In this document: one piece after another, positions 1 through 7,238 of the stretch
How the letters are laid out: the number at the start of each line of letters is the position of its first letter
How positions within the stretch are numbered: the stretch's first letter is position 1
DNA from: an uncultured Alistipes sp.
GTDB taxonomy: Bacteria; Bacteroidota; Bacteroidia; Bacteroidales; Rikenellaceae
Assembly (NCBI GenBank): GCA_910586375.1
Contig: CAJUIE010000038.1
Location: forward strand, 1-12,789
Reading direction: 5' to 3'
DNA: 12,789 nt
Notes under the pieces: model-generated
The model's database searches: none
Seen by the model: the letters and a program-made list of their open reading frames with translations, nothing else
Told to the model about the DNA's origin: nothing
Program-made: the position numbers and the translations under genes

Positions 1-772
1 CGTATACCCAGCAGTTCTTGGTCTCCCACAAGGCATAGACTTCGGGGTCCTTGGCCTCCCACTTGCGCAGCATCTCCTGCGCCTGCAACATCACGGGCGC
101 CTGCTTCTTGGCCTCCTCCTCGGAGAGTCCCTGCGCCACGAGCTCCTTGATCTGGGCCTTGTAGTGCTTGTCGAACTCGACGTAGTATTTGCCGACGAGG
201 TGGTCGCCCTTCATGCCCGACGATGCGGGGGTCTCGCCGCCTCCGTAGAGCTTCCACGCGAGCATCGACTTGCAGATGTGGATGCCGCGGTCGTTGACCA
301 GGTTGGCCTTAATGACCTTATGGCCATTCGCCGCCAGAATCTGCGCCACTGAATAACCCAACAGGTTGTTGCGGATGTGGCCCAGGTGCAGGGGCTTGTT
401 GGTGTTGGGCGACGAATATTCGACCATTACCGTGCGGCCCGAGGGAGCCGCTTGCCCGAACCGGTCGTCGGATGCGATTTCGGCGAAGCGCGCCGCCCAG
501 AATGATGAATCGAGCGAGAGGTTCAGGAATCCCTTGATGACGTTGAATCCCTTGATTTGCGGCACGTTGGCCGTCATATATGTGCCTATTTCGGTGGCCG
601 TGGCTTCAGGCGATTTGCGGCTTCGTCGCAGCAGCGGGAACGTTACGAGCGTATAATCGCCCTCAAACTCCTTGCGGGTCTTCTGAATTTGCAGCTCCTC
701 GCCTTCCAGCGGTCCGTAGAGCGTTTCGACCGTGCGGCGGACGGCATCCGAAATAAAGGTCTCGATATTCAT
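1..772 (-). CDS. argS: Arginyl-tRNA synthetase, N-terminal part (runs off the window)
   Basis: Class I aminoacyl-tRNA synthetase that charges tRNA-Arg with arginine in the cytoplasm. Read on the minus strand from the ATG at 772-770, 257 codons are visible before the window edge. The family is usually 550-600 residues, so more than half lies outside. The N-terminus (MNIETFISDAVRRTVETLYG) fits the tRNA-D-loop-binding N-terminal domain. The catalytic signature follows: VEYSSPNTNKPLHLGHIRNN, whose HLGH is the HIGH motif of the Rossmann fold, then NDRGIHICKSMLAW, typical of ArgRS. The start is supported by a TAnnTTTG box about 25 bp upstream. It is divergent from dusB. Identification is near certain; the KMSKS loop and anticodon-binding domain cannot be checked. 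Confidence 0.97.
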   Translation of the reverse strand, partial: MNIETFISDAVRRTVETLYGPLEGEELQIQKTRKEFEGDYTLVTFPLLRRSRKSPEATATEIGTYMTANVPQIKGFNVIKGFLNLSLDSSFWAARFAEIASDDRFGQAAPSGRTVMVEYSSPNTNKPLHLGHIRNNLLGYSVAQILAANGHKVIKANLVNDRGIHICKSMLAWKLYGGGETPASSGMKGDHLVGKYYVEFDKHYKAQIKELVAQGLSEEEAKKQAPVMLQAQEMLRKWEAKDPEVYALWETKNCWVY

Positions 773-796
773 GTTCGTAAGATGGAATTTAGCGTA

Positions 797-804
797 CAAA
801 GTTA
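797..804 (-). promoter_or_regulatory. Candidate argS promoter, -7 box
   Basis: The minus strand reads TAACTTTG, matching the Bacteroidetes primary-sigma -7 consensus TAnnTTTG. It lies 24 bp upstream of the argS ATG, giving a short leader. No convincing TTTG -33 element is seen at the expected distance. Confidence 0.6.
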
Positions 805-827
805 GCGTTTTATTACCAAATAACAAC

Positions 828-835
828 TACCTTTG
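828..835 (+). promoter_or_regulatory. Candidate dusB promoter, -7 box
   Basis: The plus strand reads TACCTTTG, a perfect TAnnTTTG, 21 bp before the dusB ATG. With the argS box it makes a compact divergent promoter region of about 85 bp. Confidence 0.65.
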
Positions 836-856
836 TAGCCAAAATCGTCCCCTGCC

Positions 857-1879
857 ATGAAGATTGCCGACATAGACCTCGGAGAGCGCCCGCTGCTGCT
901 GGCGCCGATGGAAGACGTGACCGACCCCTCGTTTCGTTACATGTGCAAACGGTTCGGGGCCGACATGGTGTACACCGAATTTATTTCCTCCGACGGGCTG
1001 ATCCGCGATGCAGCCAAGTCGCTCAAGAAGCTGGAGATCGACGAAGCGGAACGCCCGGTGGGCATCCAGATCTATGGTCACCTGATCGAACCGATGGTGG
1101 AGGCAGCCCGCATGGCCGAAGCGGCAAATCCCGATGTGATAGACATCAACTTCGGGTGTCCGGTGAAGAAGATCGCGGGGCGCGGCGCTGGGTCGGGGAT
1201 GATGCGCGACGTGCCGACGATGGTCGAAATGACGCGCCGCATCGTGGAAGCGGTGCGCAAGCCGGTAACGGTCAAAACCCGTCTGGGTTGGGACGACGAA
1301 CACAAGAACATCGAAGAGATCGCCCTGCGCCTGCAGGACGTGGGGATTGCGGCGCTGACGATTCATGGCCGCACGCGGGCCCAGATGTACCGCGGCGAAG
1401 CGGACTGGACACTGATCGGCAAGGTGAAGAACAACCCGCAGATACGCATTCCGATCATCGGCAACGGCGACGTGGACTCGGCTCCCCGGGCGGCGGAGAT
1501 GTTCGACCGTTACGGAGTAGATGGCGTGATGATCGGCCGTGCGACTTACGGCCGTCCGTGGATTTTCCGTGAAGTGAAACACTACTTAGCCACGGGTGAG
1601 GTGCTGCCGCAGCCATCGGTGGCGGAGCGCGTGGCGATAGCGAAGGATCACCTTCGCAAATCGCTCGAAATCAAAGGCGACCATGTGGGCATATTGGAGA
1701 TGCGCCGCCACCTGACCAACTATTTCAAGGGGCTGTCCAACTTCAAGGAGACGCGGCTCAAACTGGTGACGTCGCTCGATATCGACGAACTCTTCGCCAC
1801 ACTCGACTTTATCGCCGATCGCTGGGGCGATTTCGATGCCAGAAATGCTGTCCCTGCCCCGCTGTCGCACAACCTATAA
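857..1879 (+). CDS. dusB: tRNA-dihydrouridine synthase, DusB type
   Basis: FMN-dependent enzyme that reduces specific uridines in the tRNA D-loop to dihydrouridine using NAD(P)H. The 340-residue product has the normal length. Visible motifs are APMEDVTD (residues 16-23, FMN-binding loop at the barrel start), IDINFGCPVKK (about 95-105, with catalytic Cys101 as the proton donor), VKTRLGWD (138-146), IHGRTRAQMY (169-178), GNGDV (202-206) and GVMIGRATYGRPWIF (223-237), the phosphate-binding end of the TIM barrel. A helical tRNA-recognition domain follows (RRHLTNYFKGL). The ATG at 857 sits 21 bp after a TAnnTTTG box. The gene is monocistronic and convergent with mgsA; no strong terminator is visible in the 41-bp gap. 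Assignment to the DusB subgroup rests on overall motif style. Confidence 0.95.
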   Translation: MKIADIDLGERPLLLAPMEDVTDPSFRYMCKRFGADMVYTEFISSDGLIRDAAKSLKKLEIDEAERPVGIQIYGHLIEPMVEAARMAEAANPDVIDINFGCPVKKIAGRGAGSGMMRDVPTMVEMTRRIVEAVRKPVTVKTRLGWDDEHKNIEEIALRLQDVGIAALTIHGRTRAQMYRGEADWTLIGKVKNNPQIRIPIIGNGDVDSAPRAAEMFDRYGVDGVMIGRATYGRPWIFREVKHYLATGEVLPQPSVAERVAIAKDHLRKSLEIKGDHVGILEMRRHLTNYFKGLSNFKETRLKLVTSLDIDELFATLDFIADRWGDFDARNAVPAPLSHNL

Positions 1880-1920
1880 ACCTTTATTTTCGGGCCGAAG
1901 CCGGCGGGGCGCGGTGGCGA

Positions 1921-2394
1921 CTAATTCAGCACGCGCTCGACATACTCGCGGTAATCCTTGACCACGGGTTCGTAGGCATCGTCCTTGAAAAGGGGCGACG
2001 AAATCAGAAAATCGGCCGTGGCGCGGTTGATGGCCGTAGGTACGTTGTAGAGCGAAGCCAGACGCAACAGCGCCTTGACGTCGACGTCGTGGGGCTGCGC
2101 AGCCATCGGGTCGCAGAAAAAGATCAGGGCGCTGATCTTACCCGAGACGATCAGAGAGCCTAATTGCTGATCGCCGCCCAGCGGGCCCGACTTCAGGAGC
2201 GTGATATCGAGGTCATCGACATTGCACGCCTCGTTTTTATGATTTTTGAGGGTCTTTTCGACCATTTTGCCCGTCGTACCGGTGCAGACCAGGGGGTGCT
2301 GCGCCAGAACGGTGCAGTTCCAGTCGACCCATTCGGCCAGGCCGCGTTTCATGTTGTCGTGCGCTACGAGCGCCACCATCTTCTTTTTATCCAT
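1921..2394 (-). CDS. mgsA: Methylglyoxal synthase
   Basis: Converts dihydroxyacetone phosphate to methylglyoxal plus phosphate, a glycolytic bypass used when sugar phosphates build up and inorganic phosphate is low. The 157-residue product matches the family length. Seen in order: VALVAHDNMK (7-16, the His-Asp-x-x-Lys phosphate-site motif), CTGTTGKM (37-44), LKSGPLGGDQQLG (67-79, with catalytic Asp75, equivalent to E. coli Asp71), and FFCDPMAAQPHDVDVKALLR (92-111, containing the conserved His102 and Asp105, equivalent to E. coli His98 and Asp101). It stands alone on the minus strand, convergent with dusB. A TAnnTTTG promoter box lies about 70 bp upstream and a hairpin sits just before the start codon, so leader-level control is possible. 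Confidence 0.96.
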   Translation of the reverse strand: MDKKKMVALVAHDNMKRGLAEWVDWNCTVLAQHPLVCTGTTGKMVEKTLKNHKNEACNVDDLDITLLKSGPLGGDQQLGSLIVSGKISALIFFCDPMAAQPHDVDVKALLRLASLYNVPTAINRATADFLISSPLFKDDAYEPVVKDYREYVERVLN

Positions 2395-2408
2395 AACTTC
2401 ACATCTGG

Positions 2409-2429
2409 GGAAACCGCCTGCCGGTTTCC
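2409..2429 (-). promoter_or_regulatory. Hairpin in the mgsA leader
   Basis: A perfect 8-bp inverted repeat, GGAAACCG and CGGTTTCC separated by 5 nt. It ends 14 nt before the mgsA start codon on the minus strand and lies inside the inferred 5' UTR. A stable stem so near the start could occlude or present the ribosome binding region. The structure is visible; the function is inferred. Confidence 0.5.
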
Positions 2430-2461
2430 GGTTTCAACTTACATCGAATATTTTCCGGGTG

Positions 2462-2469
2462 CAAAGATA
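2462..2469 (-). promoter_or_regulatory. Candidate mgsA promoter, -7 box
   Basis: The minus strand reads TATCTTTG followed by C, a textbook Bacteroidetes -7 box 67 bp before the mgsA ATG. It predicts a leader of about 60 nt that includes the hairpin at 2409-2429. Confidence 0.6.
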
Positions 2470-2769
2470 ATGCAAAGAAATGATATTATTAAAAATAAGG
2501 AAACTATATACACCTTTCTACCTCGGAAGTTTTCGGATTGCCTTTTTGCGGCTCCCGGTCGTAGTGTCGCGGCTTGCAGCCGCGTTCGCTGATTGGACCC
2601 ACCCCCAAACCCCCTCCTCGGAGGGGACTTCGGGTGCACCCCGCAAAGTTTCGGAGATTTGGCTGACCCTTAGTGCAAAATTGTATATAATCGCCTAAAA
2701 TATTTACGAAATTATTCAAATTATTTCGTTTTTGCCGGGTTTTCCGGGAAGAGGCCGAAAAAGAAGATG
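2470..2769. other. Non-coding spacer with two tight palindromes
   Basis: No convincing gene is seen between the mgsA promoter and the DUF5606 terminator. The spacer holds a 7-bp stem with a 3-nt loop at 2568-2584 (CGCGGCT / AGCCGCG) and a C-rich/G-rich palindrome at 2611-2626 (CCCCTCC, 2 nt, GGAGGGG). These GC-rich stems sit in otherwise AT-rich DNA and resemble dispersed intergenic palindromic repeats; the copy number elsewhere cannot be judged here. AT-rich sequence follows to 2769. Confidence 0.45.
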
Positions 2770-2796
2770 AAAAAAGTCCCGGTATAAAACCGGGAC
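2770..2796 (-). terminator. Intrinsic terminator of the mscS-DUF5606 unit
   Basis: On the minus strand a perfect 8-bp stem (GTCCCGGT / ACCGGGAC, 5-nt loop, 2776-2796) is followed directly by six T residues (2775-2770). It lies 26 bp after the DUF5606 gene stop. This is a classic Rho-independent terminator. Confidence 0.88.
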
Positions 2797-2822
2797 CTGT
2801 TCGAATGCGAAGAAGCGCCAGG

Positions 2823-3230
2823 CTACTCCTGCACCTCTTCGGGCAGCTTGAACTCAGTAAAACCGGCAGCGACGAGCACGTTATACCAGTTCAGGCACTT
2901 CTTGATGTCGGAGACATGGACCCGTTCGCGGTCATACTCGGGCAGCACCTCGGCAAAGGCTGCCTTGAGTTTTTCGGGCGTCTCCTTGGGGTTTACGTAC
3001 TCCTTGCCCTTTGTATGGGTGTAGATCTTCGAAAAGACCTCGGCCAGCGGAATATCATCGCCTTCGGTATACATCGAAATTTCGGTCAGTGCGCTGACCT
3101 TCGATGAGGCCGAAACGTTCATCCGCCGCGCATCGAGCAGCGATTCGACGATCACGCCGCGTGTTGACTGCGCCACATACTTATACAAACCGGGCTGGCC
3201 CGAAATAGCCAAAATTTCTTTCAATTCCAT
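2823..3230 (-). CDS. DUF5606 family protein
   Basis: A 135-residue soluble protein with no signal peptide or membrane segment. The N-terminus (MELKEILAISGQPGLYKYVA followed by QSTRGVIVESLLDARRMN) matches the conserved start of the Bacteroidetes-specific DUF5606 family, whose members begin with a small beta-rich domain. The C-terminal half (about 55-125) is predicted helical and charged, with EVFSKIYTHTKG and KKCLNWYNVLVAAGFTEF. The molecular function of the family is not known to me. It begins 22 bp after the mscS stop on the same strand and ends at a strong terminator, so it is probably the last gene of a two-gene unit. Family assignment is from recall of the N-terminal pattern. Confidence 0.85.
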   Translation of the reverse strand: MELKEILAISGQPGLYKYVAQSTRGVIVESLLDARRMNVSASSKVSALTEISMYTEGDDIPLAEVFSKIYTHTKGKEYVNPKETPEKLKAAFAEVLPEYDRERVHVSDIKKCLNWYNVLVAAGFTEFKLPEEVQE

Positions 3231-3252
3231 GATTACTATGTTTTTATAGATA

Positions 3253-4167
3253 CTACTCTTGTTGCATGTGTACGTCTATCTGCGGGAAGGGGAAATGGAT
3301 GCCCCGAGTGGGCAGGAGGTTGTAGAAACGTTCGTTGTTTTCGAAAAATACGTTCCAGTAGTCGTCGTTGTTGACCCAGGCCCGCACGGAGAGGTCGACC
3401 GACGATTCGCCCAGCGTGGCGACCCACACCACCGGCGCAGGTTCGGTCTGTATGCGGCTGTCGGCCCTGAGGATTTCGAGCAGCGTTTCCCGGGCGACGC
3501 GGATGTCGTCGCCATAAGCTATGCTGACCGTCCAGTCTACGCGCCGGCGGCCGGCCGTGGAATAGTTGTCGACGATGGCCGTGGCGATGGAGTTGTTGGG
3601 GATGTAGATGGTGCGGTTATCGCCCGTGGTGATGATCGTGGAGAAGAGCTTGATTTCGCGCACGGTGCCTGACTGCCCCTGTGCCGAGATGAAGTCGCCG
3701 ACGCGATAAGGCTTCATCAGCAGGATCATCACCCCGCCGGCGAAGTTCTGGGCCGTGCCGCTCAGGGCCATACCGATGGCCAGCGTGGCGGCCGAGAAAA
3801 GAGCGATGATCGAGGTGACGTTAATGCCCAGGGTCTGTACGATGACCAGAGTCAGCAGCAGTGTGAAGATGACCCGGATCATGTTGCGCATGAACGAACG
3901 CAGCGAAGCGTCGACCTGCCGGTGTTCGAATGCCAGGTCGAGCAACCGCACGATGCGCCGCACGATCCACCGTCCGATGAAGTAGATAACCAGCGCAAGC
4001 AGAATCTTGAGAACGATCCATACGGCATCACCCGCGAGGTTGACGAAAAATTCGCGGTAATCCATGTGGATCACCTTGTCAATGGTCTGTGCGAGGTTGG
4101 CCTTCTGCACGCTGTCGGGCAGGATTAAGGGGCCGGTCGGGGCTGACTGGGCGAAAAAATTCCACAT
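3253..4167 (-). CDS. mscS: Small-conductance mechanosensitive channel, MscS family
   Basis: Inner-membrane channel that opens under membrane tension and releases solutes on hypo-osmotic shock. The 304-residue product has three hydrophobic segments, at about 46-66, 95-113 and 117-151. The third is the pore helix, rich in small residues (LFSAATLAIGMALSGTAQNFAGG). It is followed by KPYRVGDFI (152-160), the hallmark of the start of the MscS beta domain, and a C-terminal alpha/beta region ending in GIHFPFPQIDVH. The frame stays open 78 bp further upstream, but the ATG at 4167 is preferred because a TAnnTTTG box lies at 4193-4200, inside the longer version. The gene is divergent from serB and probably cotranscribed with the DUF5606 gene downstream. 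Confidence 0.94.
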   Translation of the reverse strand: MWNFFAQSAPTGPLILPDSVQKANLAQTIDKVIHMDYREFFVNLAGDAVWIVLKILLALVIYFIGRWIVRRIVRLLDLAFEHRQVDASLRSFMRNMIRVIFTLLLTLVIVQTLGINVTSIIALFSAATLAIGMALSGTAQNFAGGVMILLMKPYRVGDFISAQGQSGTVREIKLFSTIITTGDNRTIYIPNNSIATAIVDNYSTAGRRRVDWTVSIAYGDDIRVARETLLEILRADSRIQTEPAPVVWVATLGESSVDLSVRAWVNNDDYWNVFFENNERFYNLLPTRGIHFPFPQIDVHMQQE

Positions 4168-4192
4168 AAGTCTGTCGGTTTTAGTTTGCACG

Positions 4193-4200
4193 CAAAAATA
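4193..4200 (-). promoter_or_regulatory. Candidate mscS promoter, -7 box
   Basis: The minus strand reads TATTTTTG (TAnnTTTG), 25 bp upstream of the chosen mscS ATG. It implies a leader of about 20 nt and excludes the longer N-terminal reading of the ORF. Confidence 0.55.
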
Positions 4201-4259
4201 GGCAAAATCCGCCAAACACGGAAATAATCGACTGTTCCACCGCAAAAAGGAGCAGATAA

Positions 4260-4293
4260 TTTGCAGGAAAAGAAAAGAACTTTGCTACCTTTG
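4260..4293 (+). promoter_or_regulatory. Candidate serB operon promoter
   Basis: A TTTG at 4260-4263 and TACCTTTG at 4286-4293, 22 bp apart, match the Bacteroidetes -33/-7 arrangement with a slightly long spacer. The serB ATG lies 31 bp downstream of the -7 box. Confidence 0.65.
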
Positions 4294-4324
4294 TATAAAT
4301 AAAATCGTACGGACGCAAGACACC

Positions 4325-5548
4325 ATGCAGGAAAACATCGAAATCATACAGATCAACATTTCGGGGGCCGACAAGCCGGGCATGACCTCGTCGCTGACGG
4401 CCATCCTGGCGTGCTACGACGCCTGTATCCTCGACATCGGCCAGGCCAACATCCACCAGTCGCTGACGTTGGGCATCCTCATCATGACCACGCCCGACAA
4501 GTCGGGCAACATCATGAAAGAGCTGCTGTTCAAGGCTTCGGAGCTCGGCGTGATGATCCGCTTTACCCCCATTTCGGAGGAGGATTACGAGGCGTGGGTC
4601 GGCCGGCAGGGCAAGAATCGCTACATCATCACGTTGCTGGGCCGCACGGTTTCGGCGCGCCATATTGCCGAAGTAACGGCCGTGGTGGCAGAGCACGGGC
4701 TTAATATCGACGCCATCAAGCGACTGACGGGCCGTATGCCGCTGCACGAAGAGAACCGTGCAGCCAAGGCCTGCATTGAATTGTCGGTGCGTGGCACGTT
4801 GACAGACGAGGAGCGCAGCGCCATGCAGGAGCGTTTTCTGAACCTCTCGGAGCTCGGGCTCGACGTCTCGTTCCAGCGCGATGATATTTACCGCCGCAGC
4901 CGTCGTCTGATCTGCTTCGACATGGATTCGACGCTCATTGAAACCGAAGTGATCGACGAGCTGGCCGACCGCGCTGGCGTAGGCGGCCAGGTGCGCGCCA
5001 TCACTGAGAGCGCCATGCGCGGCGAAATCGACTTCCGGGAGAGTTTCACGCGCCGTGTGGCGCTACTCAAAGGGCTGGACGTGAGTGTTATGGAGGAGAT
5101 AGCCCGCAACCTGCCCATCACGGAGGGGCTGGAGCGCATGATGACGATCCTCAAGCGCGTGGGTTATAAGACGGCGATCCTCTCGGGCGGCTTTACCTAC
5201 TTCGGCAACTACCTGCGTCAGAAATACGGCTTTGATTATGTTTATGCCAACGAACTGGAGGTTGAGAACGGTCGTCTGACGGGCCGCTACGTCGGCGAGA
5301 TCGTCGACGGACGTCGCAAGGCTGAGCTGTTGCGCCTGCTGTGCCAGTTCGAGTCGATCAACCTGGCCCAGTCGGTGGCCGTGGGTGACGGAGCCAACGA
5401 CCTGCCGATGCTTAATCTGGCGGGTTTGGGCATTGCGTTTCACGCCAAGCCTAAGGTGAAAGCCACGGCGCGTCAGTCTATTTCGACGACCGGCCTGGAT
5501 GGCATTCTTTATTTCCTGGGGCTGAAGGATTCACGTATCGAAGAGTGA
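4325..5548 (+). CDS. serB: Phosphoserine phosphatase with N-terminal tandem ACT region
   Basis: Last step of serine synthesis: hydrolyses phosphoserine to serine, in the cytoplasm. The 407-residue product has two parts. Residues 5-85 and about 100-180 look like two ACT-type regulatory modules (IIQINISGADKPGMTSSLTA; YIITLLGRTVSARHIAEVTA), which in this family bind amino acids. Residues 195-400 form the HAD phosphatase: FDMDSTLIETEVIDELA with nucleophile Asp199 and acid/base Asp201, LSGGFTYF with Ser287, then VAVGDGANDLPML (351-363) with the Mg-binding Asp355/Asp359. Its TGA overlaps the ATG of the next gene by one base (TGATG), so it heads an operon with two DUF5689 lipoprotein genes whose connection to serine metabolism is not obvious. 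Confidence 0.96.
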   Translation: MQENIEIIQINISGADKPGMTSSLTAILACYDACILDIGQANIHQSLTLGILIMTTPDKSGNIMKELLFKASELGVMIRFTPISEEDYEAWVGRQGKNRYIITLLGRTVSARHIAEVTAVVAEHGLNIDAIKRLTGRMPLHEENRAAKACIELSVRGTLTDEERSAMQERFLNLSELGLDVSFQRDDIYRRSRRLICFDMDSTLIETEVIDELADRAGVGGQVRAITESAMRGEIDFRESFTRRVALLKGLDVSVMEEIARNLPITEGLERMMTILKRVGYKTAILSGGFTYFGNYLRQKYGFDYVYANELEVENGRLTGRYVGEIVDGRRKAELLRLLCQFESINLAQSVAVGDGANDLPMLNLAGLGIAFHAKPKVKATARQSISTTGLDGILYFLGLKDSRIEE

Positions 5549-6315
5549 TGCGACGGCTGTTGTGGGGTGTGGTCCTGCTGTTGGCCGGGTGTCATGATTC
5601 GTCTTTTGGCGAGCATTCGCGCGATGAAGCCCCTGTACCGGAGACGATGACCCTAACACAGCTGTGTGCTGCATTCAAGGGAGGGACGACCGAGGTCACG
5701 AGCGATCTGCGGGTTGCAGGGCGCGTGACGACGAGCGACCGGGCCGAAAATTTCTACCGCACCTTCTGCATCGAGCAGGACGGGGCAGCCATAGAGGTGA
5801 TGGCGGGTGTGGACCATCTGCATACCGATTTCCCTGAAGGAACGTATGTCACGTTGCAGCTGAAGGGCTACGCCCTGGGGCGGCATTATGGCGTGCTCCA
5901 ATTTGGCCGCAAACCCGCTTCGGGGAGCAGCTATACCACGGATTATATAGCTTCGTCGCGGGCGGCCCTGGATAAAGCCGTGGTGAGAACTTCGCTTGAA
6001 AAGACGGTCCCGGAGCCGACACTGCGGACGATTGCAGAACTGACACCTGCGATGTGCGGCACGTTGGTGCGTCTCGAGGGAGTGCGTTACGCTCCGGAAG
6101 GGCTGGCAACAGGGACAACATGGGCTGGTTATAAGCGTTTTATGGATGAATCGGGTGCGACGATCCATACCTATGTACGGGCGTATGCCCGCTTTGCTGA
6201 AGAGGAGATGCCACTGGGCCGTTGTACGCTTCGGGGAGTTCTTCAGTACGACGACAGGGGTTCCGGTCGCTATATCCTGAAGCTGCGCGATGAAAGCGAT
6301 TGTCAGTTACAGTAG
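5548..6315 (+). CDS. DUF5689-type lipoprotein, first of a tandem pair
   Basis: A 255-residue protein with a lipoprotein signal: two Arg, then a hydrophobic stretch ending in the lipobox LLAGC, with lipidated Cys15. The mature part starts with TLTQLCAAFKGGTTEVTSDL followed by RVAGRVTTSDRAENFYRTFCIEQDGAAIEV, the pattern I associate with the Bacteroidetes DUF5689 family, whose OB-fold-like beta structure resembles nucleic-acid-binding modules. A second beta-rich part follows (MCGTLVRLEGVRY and GRCTLRGVLQYDDRGSGRYILKLRDESDC). The ATG at 5548 overlaps the serB stop; an in-frame GTG at 5545 is less likely. It is probably anchored in the outer membrane or on the cell surface. Substrate unknown. The gene overlaps the next by 26 bp. 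Confidence 0.8.
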   Translation: MRRLLWGVVLLLAGCHDSSFGEHSRDEAPVPETMTLTQLCAAFKGGTTEVTSDLRVAGRVTTSDRAENFYRTFCIEQDGAAIEVMAGVDHLHTDFPEGTYVTLQLKGYALGRHYGVLQFGRKPASGSSYTTDYIASSRAALDKAVVRTSLEKTVPEPTLRTIAELTPAMCGTLVRLEGVRYAPEGLATGTTWAGYKRFMDESGATIHTYVRAYARFAEEEMPLGRCTLRGVLQYDDRGSGRYILKLRDESDCQLQ

Positions 6316-7183
6316 CAGGTTGCTCGTTGGTTTGTTGCTTTGGGCGTGCGATCGCTCCACGACGCTCGTCTACGATCAGGTGCCGGGCCGTGTGGTATCG
6401 ATAGCTTACCTTAAATCGCTTTGTGACGGGCCCCAGTACGTGGTGACGGAGCAGATAGCCGTATGTGGCCGGGTGACGGGCAATAACCGCTATGGTGAAT
6501 TTCCTTACGAAATCGTGATTCAGGATACAAGCGGTGGTATCTGCATAGCCGCTGATTACCCCGCCTTGCAGAACTCTTATCCGCTGGGCTGCGAGTTGAT
6601 CGTTTACTGTAACGGTCTGACGCTCTATGACTACGGCGGTAAGATAGAGATGGGCAGGCCCAATGAAGATGCCGACTACTGGCAGACCGGAACGGACCGC
6701 CGCATTCCCGCGGAGGAGCTGGCCCGTTATCTGAGGCTTACCGACGGCGAAGCCTGCCGACCGGCAGCGCAGCCCATCGGCATGGATGAACTTACGCCGT
6801 ATCGTGTCGACACTTATGTGCGTATCGACCGGGTACGGTTCGCCGGGCGGGGCACGTGGTGCGACCGCGACCCGCAGACCGGTCGCTCCGTAACTACAGA
6901 GCACAGGCTCACCGACGTGGCCGGGAATCCTCTTCCTCTGGCACTCCGCACGTCGGGCAGTGCCGTATATGCCGACGAGCCGCTACCTGAAGGTTGTGGC
7001 TCGTTGTGCGGTATTCTCGACTATTTCGGCGGTGCTTACACGCTCCGGATCACGGCCTTAGAAACAGCGTTCGTGGAGGTTTCCGGGGGGCGCAGCATTT
7101 TGCGGACCGAAGACTGCGGACTGGACGGGCAACGCGTGGGCCTCCGCGGGGCGAAGCCTTCGCCCCGCCAGTCTGAAGAGTGA
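6290..7183 (+). CDS. DUF5689-type lipoprotein, second of a tandem pair
   Basis: A 297-residue paralog of the preceding protein. Signal peptide MKAIVSYSSRLLVGLLLWAC has a plausible lipobox with Cys20. The core repeats the same layout: SIAYLKSLCDG, TEQIAVCGRVTGNNRYGEFPYE then IVIQDTSGGICIAA, YPLGCELIVYCNGLTLYDYGGK, and a second module ending in GCGSLCGILDYFGGAYTLRI. The ATG lies 26 bp inside the upstream gene, so translation is probably coupled. The last 15 or so residues (VGLRGAKPSPRQSEE) look unlike the family core; they are encoded over a 10-bp GC hairpin (7146-7168) and may be an accidental tail. Surface location is inferred and the function is unknown. Confidence 0.8.
   Translation: MKAIVSYSSRLLVGLLLWACDRSTTLVYDQVPGRVVSIAYLKSLCDGPQYVVTEQIAVCGRVTGNNRYGEFPYEIVIQDTSGGICIAADYPALQNSYPLGCELIVYCNGLTLYDYGGKIEMGRPNEDADYWQTGTDRRIPAEELARYLRLTDGEACRPAAQPIGMDELTPYRVDTYVRIDRVRFAGRGTWCDRDPQTGRSVTTEHRLTDVAGNPLPLALRTSGSAVYADEPLPEGCGSLCGILDYFGGAYTLRITALETAFVEVSGGRSILRTEDCGLDGQRVGLRGAKPSPRQSEE
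7146..7168 (+). other. GC-rich hairpin at the 3' end of the second DUF5689 gene
   Basis: A 10-bp perfect stem (GCGGGGCGAA / TTCGCCCCGC) with a 3-nt loop lies within the last 13 codons. T-rich sequence follows only after about 15 nt, so it is a weak terminator candidate, or an intergenic palindrome absorbed into the coding frame. Confidence 0.45.
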
Positions 7184-7238
7184 ATTTTATTATCGAAAAA
7201 CTACGGCTTTCGTGGAGTCGGGCAAGCCAGCCCCTCCC

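Noticed and set aside
827..1582. 251-codon frame antisense to dusB
   Set aside because: His/Arg-rich shadow translation of a certain gene on the other strand.
1880..1920. Bidirectional terminator between dusB and mgsA
   Set aside because: Only a 4-bp GCCG/CGGC stem without a following T tract on either strand.
2776..2820. tRNA gene suggested by GTTCGAAT near 2800
   Set aside because: The upstream stem is a terminator hairpin; no cloverleaf or anticodon arm can be drawn.
3259..3672. 137-codon plus-strand frame antisense to mscS
   Set aside because: Low-complexity Val/Asp-rich shadow of the MscS frame; it has no promoter and no domain.
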